A stretch of 64,000 nucleotides of DNA from Parus major (lineage: Eukaryota > Chordata > Aves > Passeriformes > Paridae). The notes below the pieces were generated by a model that searched no databases, was not told where the DNA came from, and was given only the letters and a program-made list of their open reading frames with translations. Position numbers and translations under genes: made by a program. Shown one piece after another: positions 47,222 through 58,300 of the stretch (positions within the stretch are counted from its first letter, which is position 1; each line of letters starts with the position of its first letter). The stretch covers positions 66,696,986 to 66,760,985 of the forward strand of contig NC_031769.1 of assembly GCF_001522545.3 (NCBI RefSeq), given 5' to 3'.

Positions 47222-50200
47222 CTAAAAGACAAAACAGAGTTTATTCTTATGTAAAAGTGAGGATGGCATTTGAGCAAGCCTCGTAAAAAGCCCCATCATG
47301 CAGATTTCTAGGACATTCTCCACTCCTGCTGTGCTGGGTGCAGTTACAAAGGAATAGCAGAAGTCCCTGACCACTGGGGAGTTGGGCAAGATTTTGCACA
47401 TCACAGAAGTGAACAATGTAAGACTCGTGACTGTCAACAAGTTTTTGAGCTGACACATGACACCATTAGTCACTGGAAAGCCTTGCAGTGCTTGTAGTGG
47501 ATTTTTGGATGCTTCTTAAATAGCTTACGTTGTAAGTGAAACCACAGACTGTACTGGACTCTTAGCACTGAAATTCTGAGTTTGTAAATCTGTGCTGTGT
47601 AAAACATTAGAGGGAAAGCACACAAGAAAGTGACTGGGCCCAAATTACTGAAGCTCTGATTTTTTTATGAACCTTAAAAGGTTCATAAGCTTTAAAAGGC
47701 CCCGAAAAGCTATGCACCAGTTCTGTCTAAGCTTGCTGTCAATTTTGTTTCCTTTAACCTTTTTTCATACAGTGTCCATGAATGCTCCAAGAGGCTGGAG
47801 AGCCTTTGCTGAACATGATGAAGCCAAGCACAAGTTCCAGGCTACTGTAGTGACAAGTACCTAGAGAGAGGTGCTACAAAATTAAGAGCTGCCTTCCATG
47901 ACAGAGCTAATTAACAGTGACAAAAAAAAAAAAAAAAACTGTCCAGGGGGACAAGAAGACTTAATTGTCAAAGCACAAGAGATAACATCAAAAAGTGTTT
48001 TATAAATGAAATGCCATCCTACTTAGATTTTACCACAGTAATATAGCAAATTTGTGTCTCTCTTTATATATTACTGAAGCTAAACTTTGTGGAAAATGTA
48101 AGCACCATATGGGAAAAACAGGCACTAAATTTAAATTGAGTTGTGTAAAATAGAAGACAAAAAATAGTATTTGGGTCACGAGATATACTTGTCCAGGAAT
48201 GAGCTGGGAGCTAATGATCCCAGGCACAAATCAGACTGTTCTGCTGAATACTCAGAAATATTCACCAAAATTTTTAAAACTTCAGAATAAAGACACTAGG
48301 ACTTCTAAGATCTCAATCCTTTCTAAATAGGAAATGAAATAGTTAAATACAGAAAACCTGTATATATGTATGTATAAAATGTAGTTAAACAACTCCTTTA
48401 AGGCGTTTTCATTACGCAAATGAATTTTTTATTATTTTCTATTCTAACAGGTTATCAGCTTCCTGACTCAGTAAGCAGAGCTGCTTCTGAAATGCAAGGA
48501 CTCATTTGCCTTTTAGGACTTGGCACTACAAAATGCTGATATAATGCAGCTTGGTGCTCTGATTGCAAAAATTAGCACCTGGCACTAGATTTTTGTGGTA
48601 TAAAGCAGCATGTTTTGTAAGCACTAGTGCTTCATCATCATGCCCTAAATGAATGCAGTGCTAATTCTGAACTAATTAATACCATTATGCTAGCTAACAA
48701 AACTATATAGTGCACTGCAGTTTCAGAACTCAACTTCTTAATTATGTTTGCCTATAGAGTCTCTGGGATGCTGTTCCAGTTCCCAGGAACAGTGTGAATC
48801 TGGGAGTCCCTCTGGGCTGCCTGTGCCAAGGACCTCTGTTCCCAGGGCTCTGCCCCAGCTCTAAGGGGCAGGGGGACCTTTTCAGTCCCTGCTTCCTGAG
48901 GATTGAGTTGGACATGTGCACTCCTGTGGAAAGGACAAAAGAGGGCAGATCTTATGCCTCTGTGGAAGACCACCTGCAGCTTCAGAGTAAAGTAGAAAAC
49001 TGCAAAGGACAAGGCTTACCTAAAAATCCCCCTGGCAGGTCTGCTTCCCATGCAGCCTGGTTAATAACCCCTGTTCCACTGGCTCTTCAGAGTGGAGGAA
49101 AAACAGCCTTGACAGCCATTGTCCAGGATGTGCTGAGTGCCAGGAGAAACTACAGCAGCACAGATCTGCTCCTACAACTTCATGTACAGAGCAAAGGCCC
49201 AAACCAAAGCTTGAAGAGGAGCCCAGCAGGAGCAGAAGAGGCGGGACAAATGTTAAACGTAACTTTGTAGACTATTTATGCTGGAAAAGAGATGATGAAA
49301 GTGATCAGTGACCGGCTGAGAAACACTCAAAGAAAAGGTTGAGGTGATCTTCACCAAGAGTCCACCAGTCCCTACAGAAGGAAGATGGAAGACGTGGCAC
49401 TAATCAGTACTGCAGCCCAAAGCACAGTGATTCCAGAATATGCACCTGAGGGAGGCACTGATGGACAAGGACTTTCTCAAGAACTGGCCTCCAGTATCCT
49501 ACAGGAAACATTGTTAGAATTTGGGTTTACTGACTAGTGAGACACATCTTGTGCCAAAGCAATCAGGCAGGGTGGTGGGAAACAGTCCCTGCACATCGTA
49601 CAAGCAGATATAGATAGATATATGTAGAAAGAGGAATAAGAATGAAGCACATGTGTCCTCAGCAACAGAATAAAAATCAGAAATAAGGAAGGTGATAGAG
49701 CCAATACATGAAATGCTGCTGTTGTGGCTAGGACCCCTACCAAACTACAAAGAAAACAAAAGGAGAAGCTGTGCACTGTTATACACAGCAGCACTGAAAC
49801 TCCTGCTCCAGGGCAGGAAACCTGACATTGCAGGAACACATGGTAGATGATGGAATGTGACAGGCACGTGTAAGAAATGGAAATAGTTATGTGCAAACAG
49901 CATTGCATGCATTGCTTCTCCTGTGGAGACAAGAAACTGCATGGAAAAAAACTGTGACAAGCGTGGCAGGGGGAGGAGAAAGGAGGAAAACTGCCTGCCT
50001 GAAGGTTACCACATGTCAGGATGGTCAAAAAGGCTACCTTGGAAGTACAACAAGTCAGACTTGGCTGTGAAAAGCATCTCTGCTATTACAGATTTTGTGG
50101 GAGTAAGAAGGATTTAAATTCCCAAAGAAAAACTACACACCAATAACAGCAAAGCTGGGTATTTCCAGCTGAGGTAGAGCACAGATTTCCTTACCAAGCA

Positions 50201-52797
50201 TTTTGTGAAACAAAGATAGAGAGATGCTTGTTGATGATCTTGCAGATCCACTGGTCTCAGTATAAATAAATAAATAAGTAAATAAATTTGGACTAAGTGA
50301 CTGTGAGTTGACCTAAATTCCTGGACTGTCGAAAGCCAGCCTGAAGACTATGGTGTGAGTTTTCAAATAGATGTATTTCTTTTCCCAGAAGCTCAGGTAA
50401 AGAACAAGCACATCATTTTCAAAGCCATAAGTGAATTATTGACCTTCCCCTTTGAACCAAAGGTGAAAAAGGTCTATAGGCCTTCCTCAAAATACTTTAC
50501 CTTAACCAGGATCACACAAGCAAGAACAGCATATAAAAGTAATATGAAAAGAGCTGACTGGCAAGGAAACCTGCAACCGAGTGGATAGAGGTCATGGACA
50601 CAGAGGAACATGGACCAGAAGCCTAGCTGGGCCACAGCTGGCTCAGAAGTTTAAGATAACAAAATACATACCATGAAACAATAACAAAAGATACCTAAAG
50701 CACACGAAGAAAAATAAAATAGGAAGGTGCGTTATACTCCAAGGATAAAGAGTAACCTATAGACCAGTACCAAGCAACAGTATCAGTTCTCAGTAACAGA
50801 GTATGGGAAATTAGTAATGAAAATAATAAAAGCACCTTAAGGGGAAAAATATATATATATAAGAAAAAAAGGCAGCAAAACAGACAACTCATTAGGAGAA
50901 AGAAAAGTCAGGTGACTCAGACAGCCTGTCCTAGAACACTGAAAGAACTAATGGAAGAAATAGCAAGTTATTTTGAACTTCAGCTATGAAACATGTAATA
51001 AATCAAGTTTTAAGAGAGAAGATAGCAAGCACATGTAGAAAAGAAAAAAATCCAAAAGGAGTATGAGAATCACTAAGATAACTTGAAGGGGTCAACTGGG
51101 CTGCAATGCTATGCAGAAAATTGGAGCATGATTCAGAAAAAATTAGTGACAAGGAGACAAAATTGAAAGTGGAATAAACTGTTATACTTTATCCAAAATA
51201 AATCCTCTCTGTCTACATTTTTACTGACTTCCTAAGGATAAGGTACTAATTACACATAAAGAAGTCACGTGATACAGTATCTCATAAAATTATTACTTAA
51301 AGTGAAAAGGACTGAACTCAGTGTGTAGAGAAAATTGTGCCACCATGGTCGATTAAAACAGTGTCTGTTAAAAGAGAAGTTACTGTGAAGAAGAAAAGAC
51401 ACTAATACTGCTTTTCAAAGATCAGTCTTGTGAGCAACCCTTTTTTATATGTGGCCATAGAGGAGAAGCAGGTGTAGACTCAGGGAAGAGCCTGACAATA
51501 CAAACTCAGGACATACTGTCTGAAGCGGAGATCAGCACACAGATCATTAATAATTCTGTGGTCTGTCCATGTGAAAGAGAGGAAGTAAGGTGAGACTGAG
51601 CAGCTCAGCATGTTGCTTTTAAAACCTGGCAACAAGCACATCAGCAGCTCACCATTTGGAGCTGCATCAGCCACTAGTGGGTGATGATGAGCAACCAGCA
51701 TGACACAGCTGTCAGAGCTGTGAAGGTGATAGGAATGCATTGGGCCAGAACGCATTAATTAGGTGTATTTTTAATCTTTTTAGTATGGACATAGGAGTTT
51801 GCAAGCTGTTGCAGTAGCTGTTGCACTCTGCATGAATGATGTGATGGAAAAGGAAGCATCCCGAGCGGTGCTCGTTTGGGTCAGTCAGATCAAGCCCAGG
51901 CATCTGTGAGACAACCCTGGGCTTCCCAGGCCAAAACTTCTTGGAATGTGGGGGCTAAAAGGTACGAGATGAGATCTTCATCTTCAGGTAAAATGCACGT
52001 GCCTGGCATGACGGCCACCTCGCCCACCAGGACAGCAGTGTCACGGGTTTACAGAGAGGAGGTCACTTGGAACCCCACTCGACAGGTGCAGCATGCGCTG
52101 CCCCTGCCTCGCACCCACAGCCAGGATAAGGATATCAAATAATTCACTTCTGCCGGTGCACGGCGTGCCCAAGGCCGCTGACTCAGGTGCCGCAGGCTCG
52201 TACACGGATGGAAAAAAGAAGTGAACCGCTGGATTGGATGGAAGCTGCCGCAACCTGCGGCAGTGCAGGCTCATCGGCCGGGGCAGCGCGCACTGCATCC
52301 TTCTTCTCCCAGGCAGGCCGGGCTAGTGGCTCACGGCCTCCGGAGAGGCCCGGCCCGGTCCCGACCCGGCCGCCCGGGCCCGACCCGGCTCCCCGGCCCC
52401 GTTTCCCCGCACCCCCCGCCCGCACCCCCCGCCCGCACCTACCCAAGCGCTGCGCCAGGCAGGAGGAGGCGGTGTCCGAGGGGTCCCCCAGGAGCGAGGC
52501 GGCCACCGGGATGCTGTCCTGCAAGCGGAGCACAGCACAGGGCACGGCTTAGTCCCGGCAGCGCGGGTTAGGGGCGGCGGGGCTCCGGGGCCCGGGCGGG
52601 ACCCCGGCAGCGACACTCACACGGGGGCTGCACATGGCGACGGCCAGGCTGGCGAGGGCGGGCGCGGCGCCCACCCAGAGGAAGAGCGAGTCCCGCAGCC
52701 GCATGGCGTGGAAGTGCACCCGCTGCTCGCCCAGCTGCCCGCTGAAGTCGTGCAGGGCGATGCCGCCCGCCGCTCCGCCGCCGCCCGCAGCCTCCAT
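47100..52797 (-). CDS. PSMG4: PSMG4, proteasome assembly chaperone 4 (complete, three coding exons)
   Basis: Minus-strand join: 52797-52621, 52518-52443, 47221-47100. It totals 375 bases, 124 aa plus TGA; human PSMG4 is 123 aa. The protein shows VHFHAMRLRDSLFLWVG, LAVAMCSPRDSIPV, ASLLGDPSDTASSCLAQRL, KQIFVSYNLQNTDSNF and IENRIKEEM, ending in FPEKF. These are close matches to mammalian PSMG4 as I remember it. Known role: PSMG4 pairs with PSMG3 (the PAC3-PAC4 heterodimer, counterpart of yeast Poc4-Irc25) and helps assemble the alpha ring of the 20S proteasome in the cytosol. The start is the ATG at 52797, which gives a Gly/Ala-rich lead (MEAAGGGGAAGG) before the conserved core. The gene starts in a CpG island, as expected of a housekeeping gene, and converges on SLC22A23. 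Confidence 0.96.
47222..52442 (-). other. PSMG4 intron 2 (5.2 kb)
   Basis: Bounded on the minus strand by GTAGGT and TTTTAG. It contains an A17 run at 47922-47938, an (AAAT)n repeat at ~50263-50286, a (TA)n run at 50851-50862, and a broad A-rich (+ strand) block at ~49200-51450. No exon or recognisable transposon ORF. Confidence 0.8.
50263..50286. repeat. (AAAT)n microsatellite
   Basis: Tandem AAAT units with one G interruption (AAGTAAAT) inside PSMG4 intron 2. Confidence 0.9.
52443..52518 (-). CDS. PSMG4: PSMG4 coding exon 2
   Basis: The acceptor CTCCGCTTGCAG ends at 52519 and the donor GTAGGT begins at 52442. It encodes DSIPVAASLLGDPSDTASS, then CLAQRL and one base of an Ala codon that exon 3 completes. 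The intron separating it from exon 1 is only 102 bases (52519-52620). The exon matches the mammalian DSIPVSTSLLGD region. Confidence 0.94.
52621..52797 (-). CDS. PSMG4: PSMG4 coding exon 1
   Basis: The ATG is at 52797-52795 and the donor GTGAGT begins at 52620; 59 codons end in phase 0 after MCSPR. It holds the Gly/Ala-rich N-terminus, IALHDFSGQL, and the conserved strand-helix region HFHAMRLRDSLFLWVG. It is extremely GC-rich. The frame stays open upstream of the ATG into the CpG island, but family length and the match of the core support this ATG. Confidence 0.94.
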
Positions 52798-54089
52798 CGC
52801 CGCTTCTCCCGGCGCGGCCAGGCCCGAGCAGGCAAGGCCCGAGCCGGAGGCTGAGCCCGGCCCGCGGCCCCGGGGAGGCGGAGCTCGCTCGCCGCGCCCC
52901 GCCGGGAGGCACCGCCCCGGCCGGCCCCCGAGGAATGCGCGCTTCCCACCCCGGGGAATACCGGGACACGCACACCGGTGCCCGCCCCGCCCCGGGCCCC
53001 CCTCCGCCCGTGCAGACCCCGGCAGCACCAACACTCCCGGGCACGGCCCACCGGGAGCGAGTCTCCTCCGTGTCCCCTCCCTCCTGAGCTTGCGCTTCCC
53101 CCCGGGTCGGTGCACGCTCCCTCCGTTTGCCACTATTCCCCTCCCATCCCAAAAGACACAGCTCCTCCCGCGGGTGCACAGCCCCTGTGGGGGAGCGCAG
53201 CCGCAGCCCCGGGAGCACAGGCTCCGTGCCCGGCTTCCCGGGACTCACAGCTCCCCGGGCTTTCCCCGCTGCCCGCCCGGGTGAAGCGGAGGCAGCCGCA
53301 GGGATGGGGAAAGCCCACTAGGTGGCAGGTGAACCCCTGCGTGCAGAGCGGCACACCGGGGGCTCCGGGGAGCCACCCGGGAGGAGCCCCGGGGCTTCAG
53401 ATTAAAGGGAAAGGGATAGCGCGGTCCTGTGCGGCCTCGGGAAGGGGGAGCAAGGTCACGGCGACCTCGGCTTCGTTCAGCTATGGAGGTTTTCAGCATT
53501 GGGGATCTGCAAAGCGAGCGATTCGGGTTTGCACAGCTCTGGAGAATATGGAGCCGTGAGCAATTAAAAGCCCTGCTTTGGGTGTGAATTTTGTGCTCAT
53601 CACTCTTTCCAGCGGAGCACAGCAAAGCCGGTCATTACTGGAGAGGATTTTCAGTAACCGTACCGTCTGTCGCTGATAAGAATATTATTGGTTCTTTGAT
53701 GGCCTTGGGCCCTTTACAATTGGAAACACTTCACGCCGCCGGCAGGGCAATCATCACTGCACAAAGAACAAGCACGTTAAGGGTACGGACTGGCTTTTTA
53801 ATCAGCATTTCCTCTGCCTCCAGTTTCCTACATACCGCTAGAAATCAAAATTTCCATTTCTACGTGGTAAGATTTCATTTTCCCATTGGTAGAAGTGGGT
53901 GGAGGGAAAAGAGCCCTTCATCACTTTTCTTCCCTGAGCCGCTCCAGTTCTCCTGGCATCTGCCAAAAGAAAATCCTCAGCCCTGATAATTTCAGTCCAT
54001 GCTGCAGCACTGACACTAAATCCCGGGAGGCAGCTAAGCCCTGCTCAGCTGCCATACCCCGACGTCCCATGGCACAGGATCAGCTTGGA

Positions 54090-54101
54090 GGGGGGGGGGG
54101 G
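54090..54101. repeat. G12 homopolymer
   Basis: Twelve G residues about 1.3 kb upstream of the PSMG4 ATG. A comparable G11 run is at 33739-33749. Confidence 0.9.
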
Positions 54102-54637
54102 TCGCACGCCACCTCCCTGCCCTACATTTCTCACTTGCTTCTTGCACAAAGCGCTATGGGGATGTGTGGTGTCAGCCCCCACGATGCCTGTCCCCTGCCT
54201 CGCTGCTGAAATAGCATCAGGCTTGTGCTGGTCCTCCCATGGCCCCCACTCCATACATCCAGTCCCAGCTCTTTCCCTCAACATGGGCTGGCCTCCCACA
54301 TGGTGAGGTACTGCAGAAGCTGAGTTTTGTGTTGGGGCCCGAAAATCAGCTTTTCCCTGTCCCCACAGCCAAACTGACACTTTGCCCTTCGGCAGCTGTG
54401 AAAACAGACAGGCAAAGAGGTGACGAAAGCCACCTTGGAAGGGAGAGAGTGTTGGCTGCACCAAACACTTCCCTCTCTCTGCTTGTTGCAGCTGCAGGTT
54501 CACTCCACAGCTGGGTAGGTAGGCCAGCCAGGAGCATTGCAGGAATAAAAATCTAGGAACAGGATAAAATGTCTGCTGGGAGCCACGCAGGTGGTGGTGG
54601 TGAGATTCCTGTGGTAAGATACCTGCAGGTGATGGAA

Positions 54638-55322
54638 TGTCCTGGTTCGAAAAGACAGGTGTCTGCTAATGAAGGCAGGAGCCTCCCTTGAAATGGAAAA
54701 TGTAAATCCCCTCCAAATTATTGTAATTTTGAAAATAAGGGGCTCTCAGGCAAAGATATAGAAATAGGAATAACAGTTCTTTACTAGTATGTATAAAAAA
54801 CCCCAGAACTACAACTTAATAGGAAAATTAAAATAAAATGTACTACAAAAAACCACAATACAGCGTTGTATTGTCAATACAACCCGACATTCTGCTGGTC
54901 AGAGTGTTGGTAGCAGTCTGATTAAATGGCAGCTGCAGTCCTCCTGGAGTGACAAATGTGGTTCTGTTGAAGCAGTGATCCTATAGAAGGTCATCATTTT
55001 CCTCTAAAGGTCCAGTGGTGGTGTAGATGGACCTAGTCTTCATCTGAGAATCCAGTGGAAAAAGGCTGCCTGCAGTGTTCCAAGTCTCTGATCATATCCA
55101 GGTAGGAATGCTTGACTCCTCCCCTGGCTGGAGCATCTCACAATGGAATGATGTCATTTTATCAGTCATGCAGTGAGACTCAATGGCCCATTAACAGAAG
55201 ATATCCCCCTGGAGTTATGAGGGATGGGTCATGGAAGAGACAAGGAACACTGCCCCACCTGGTTTTAACAGATGTTATAGAATCCATACTTTTGGTTACA
55301 TCTCACATTGCAGCCTAAGACA
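54638..55322. mobile_element. Solo LTR of an endogenous retrovirus
   Basis: A 685-base unit begins TGTCCTGGTTCGAAAAGACA and ends CCTAAGACA, so it has TG...CA ends. It is flanked by TGGAA (54633-54637) and TGGAG (55323-55327), a 5-bp target duplication with one mismatch. Internal phrases such as GGGGCTCTCAGGCAAAGATA, CAGTCCTCCTGGAGTGACA and AACAGAAGATATCCCCCTGG match an LTR family I recall as frequent in songbird genomes; the family name is not certain. There is no internal gag-pol-env sequence on either side, so it is a solo LTR left by recombination. Orientation is not assigned. It lies ~1.8 kb upstream of the PSMG4 ATG. Confidence 0.8.
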
Positions 55323-58300
55323 TGGAGGAATTTCCCCCAGGCTTGCTTGATCAGTGGAGAGAAGAGGAAATATTAGGGCACAGTTCACCTGAGCTGCTTT
55401 AGGTCTCTCTTTTGAGAGAGAAGGAGCCCCTCTTACCTGGTTTCCATTGACTTGAAAAGAGGTGAGGGTGAAAGGCAAGGCATTGCACAGCTCTGCAGAC
55501 AGTTTTACTCATGCTGGCAAATCCTTCTCTAAGTGTTCAGAGCCAGTTTCTTTGCTATGATGGGTCAGAGCTGGCTTCTGCATTGGAGTCCTGCTGGAGG
55601 ATCTGTTCTAACAAAGTTCCAGCTCAGTGTGTCTTCCCACAAAGTAGAAGTTTTGGCCTCCTTGTGTGCTAAACCTTTGTTAAAGTCATCTGCTGGACTG
55701 AAGTGAGTTTTCTTCACTGGTCTTTCCACATCAAGTGCAAATGTCTGTTGTTGCTTCTAAGGCTGTCTCCAGGCTTGCTTCTCCCTACAGGGAACTGCCT
55801 CTGTTTCATCATGCTGTGATCTGTTCCTCTTCTCACCAGGAGTCTTCTCTAAAGTGCTTGTAACTTCCCTTATCCTAAACCCTACAGACCGCTAAAAGTA
55901 AGTCACAGGGCTTCTCTCCACATTAGCAGTTCGGTGCATTCAATGCTTTTCTGTGAAATGCAGCTGCTCTCTGTAAATCATGCTAAATCCTTGTTTAAGC
56001 TCAGAAAAGCAAAAACATTCATCTAGTGACTAAAATGCTGGTTAAGCATTTTTATTTGCAGTGCAGGTGTGTGAGTAGAGCTGTGCAGAACCAGACCATC
56101 AAGTGTGAAATTAATTTCTTGATTACAGCACTGCAAGGTCATGAGAATCCCTACAAAATGAGAAGGGAAAACACTCTATATGCGTATGGAACCTCTTGCA
56201 TTTCATTTCAAAAGCCCATCTTTTTTTCCCCATGGCCTTGAAAGCAGTACCCATAAGTCTGCCTCATTTGTCAGGTATGAGGCTGGAATAAGCCTCAGCT
56301 GCAGTGAGACATTGGAGAGAAAAATAATGAGAAAGCAAACATACCTCAGCAAAAGCATTTCATGTTTATATGGATGTGTATGTATTGCTGCTCAGGTGAG
56401 ATCCAAGCTCCAGGAGACGTGATTTAAAGGTACGTACTTCTATCTGCCTTGTTCTTCTCCAAAAGTTAGGCTGCCCATAAGAGTCACTAGATCCTAAACC
56501 TTAATTTTTACTGACCATCATCTCCCCTCCTGTACAGCTTAAAGTGAGGAGTAAATCTTCCTCCTGGTTACTGTGGAGTCAAGACCCATAAAGCACAGTT
56601 ATGAACTGGGATGTCACTGAGAGCAGCAATTTTTTCTGATTCCAAAACGTATTCTGTGCTTTGGCTTCTGCATGAATAAAGAGTGAATTTGACATGTGAG
56701 AAGGCAGGTAACCATTAGTGTGTGTCAGTGAACCTCGTCTTGATGCCTAGGATGTTCTAGTTTTCTTGATCTGTCATCCTTCTGAAGAGGAGTAAATGAC
56801 TCTTGATAAAGCCAAGCAAAACCTTCCAGCTGCTCTGCAAAGGCTGCTGCAGTAGCTGTGCTGTAGTCCCAGGCTTCCAGGAATCTGCTTTGTTTGAGAC
56901 TTGGATGCTCATTGTATGTAGACTTCCATCAGTGACACTGATGACTGAGAGGGGGTTCCTTTCCTCTCCCTCTACATCAAGGCACCTGAGGATCTGGAAA
57001 AAATACTTCCTTTTTTTTTTTTTTCTTTTTTTTTCCATCATTGAATGTTTTTTCTCAGCTGGTTCCATCCTCTGATATAGATTGTTGTGCCACTTCTCAA
57101 AGATTTGTGCTGGCATCATGGAGGGCAGAATCAGGCAAGCAAGAAAGGGACAAGTATCTCTTTACAATTACCATGGTTGTGATGCTGTGACCATTTAAAC
57201 CACTTTAAGGTGGGGCTGGCCCAGACCTTCTTTCTCCTGCTCATCTAATACGATGATAAATCAATCCGGAGAATCAAACTGGTCACAACCTTTTCCTGGG
57301 ATCCTGGCATGGGTTGTTGGTTAGATGTGATAGGAAGTTGCTCCTGAATCATCTAACCATGGCCATAGGGGTAACCCGAGGACTCAAAACACCTTGTCAA
57401 GTGTTGATCAGCCTGAGTAGTGGTCTCAGAAAAAGACATGGAAAGAGAATCCAGGCTAGATTCTCTTAACTTCTTCTTCTCAATTTGCAGAAAATGGAGG
57501 AATCAGACTTGCAAACTTGTATGAAAATCTGTTTTAAGAGACATCTTCAAGGCAACTGTACTAAGTTCATGCTATGAATCTTGCAATCCAAAGCAATATC
57601 AAAGCCAGCCCTCTCTGAAAAAAACTATGAAAACCACTGGTAAGCAGATGTAAAATACAGATGTACAAGCAATTCTACATCTGCAGTAGCTGCTTTGACA
57701 GTGTTAGCAGAACTGCTACAAAACCTCTTCAGCATACATGTTGGTACCTAGGCAGGCATTGCTGCAAGGAAATGCAGTTCCTGATTTTCAAAAGACTTAA
57801 GTTAACAGTTTGGGGGCTTTTTTGGGGGGTGTGGGGTTTGTAACCTTAGCTGTTAGTATTTCTGTACAGGTGGGATGAAGGTGGCACAGCAATTCTCTGT
57901 CAATTGTGTGTTTGATTAGAAATCCTGTCTGTTAGGTTTTGTGCCAGTCTGACCCGGTGGCCTCCTGCAAATCCCTTCTACCCTGCTTTATTCCACTCCT
58001 CTGCAGACTGGAAGACTACAATAACTGTTGCCTATCTCCCTGCAGCTGAACACAACTCCGTGTGGCACACAGCTTGTAATGACCTTTGTGAGCCCAGCCT
58101 AAATTTCTGCTGTTATCAAATCAGACAGTTTCCTTTCATTGTCATATGAGTCATTGAGGACCTTGTCTTAGATCTGCTGGAGCATTTGAGACATGTGGTT
58201 TCGTAGCTGCTGAACGGGAGGCACTAACACGGAGTGACTCATTGCTCCCCTCGGGGACAAGAGGTTTATTCAGTCAACTGGAAATCATATTTTGTATGCA

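Larger units (their letters stand above)
52150..53500. promoter_or_regulatory. CpG island and PSMG4 promoter region
   Basis: A sharp rise in GC content and CpG count spans PSMG4 exons 1-2 and ~700 bases upstream of its ATG, against an AT-rich surround. GC boxes are visible (GGGGCGG at 52571; CCCCGCCCC at 52984-52992, GGGGCGGGG on the minus strand). No TATA box is seen near the expected start, which fits a dispersed housekeeping promoter. Transcription start sites cannot be placed from sequence alone. The limits are approximate, judged by eye. Confidence 0.8.

Noticed and set aside
47074..47277. Minus strand frame overlapping PSMG4 exon 3
   Set aside because: Out-of-frame shadow; the true frame (KQIFVSYNLQ...FPEKF) matches the family and ends at 47100.
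49534..50028. 164-codon Cys/Ser/Leu-rich minus strand frame in PSMG4 intron 2
   Set aside because: Hydrophobic appearance comes from the pyrimidine-rich strand of an A/G-rich block; no signal of a real membrane protein or retroviral envelope.
52568..53248. 226-codon minus strand open frame in the CpG island
   Set aside because: Different frame from PSMG4 and covers its exon 1. Open only because GC-rich DNA lacks stops.
52634..53284. 216-codon + strand open frame across the CpG island
   Set aside because: It is the antisense shadow of PSMG4 exon 1 and its GC-rich promoter. Pro/Arg/Ala-rich low-complexity translation, no family features.
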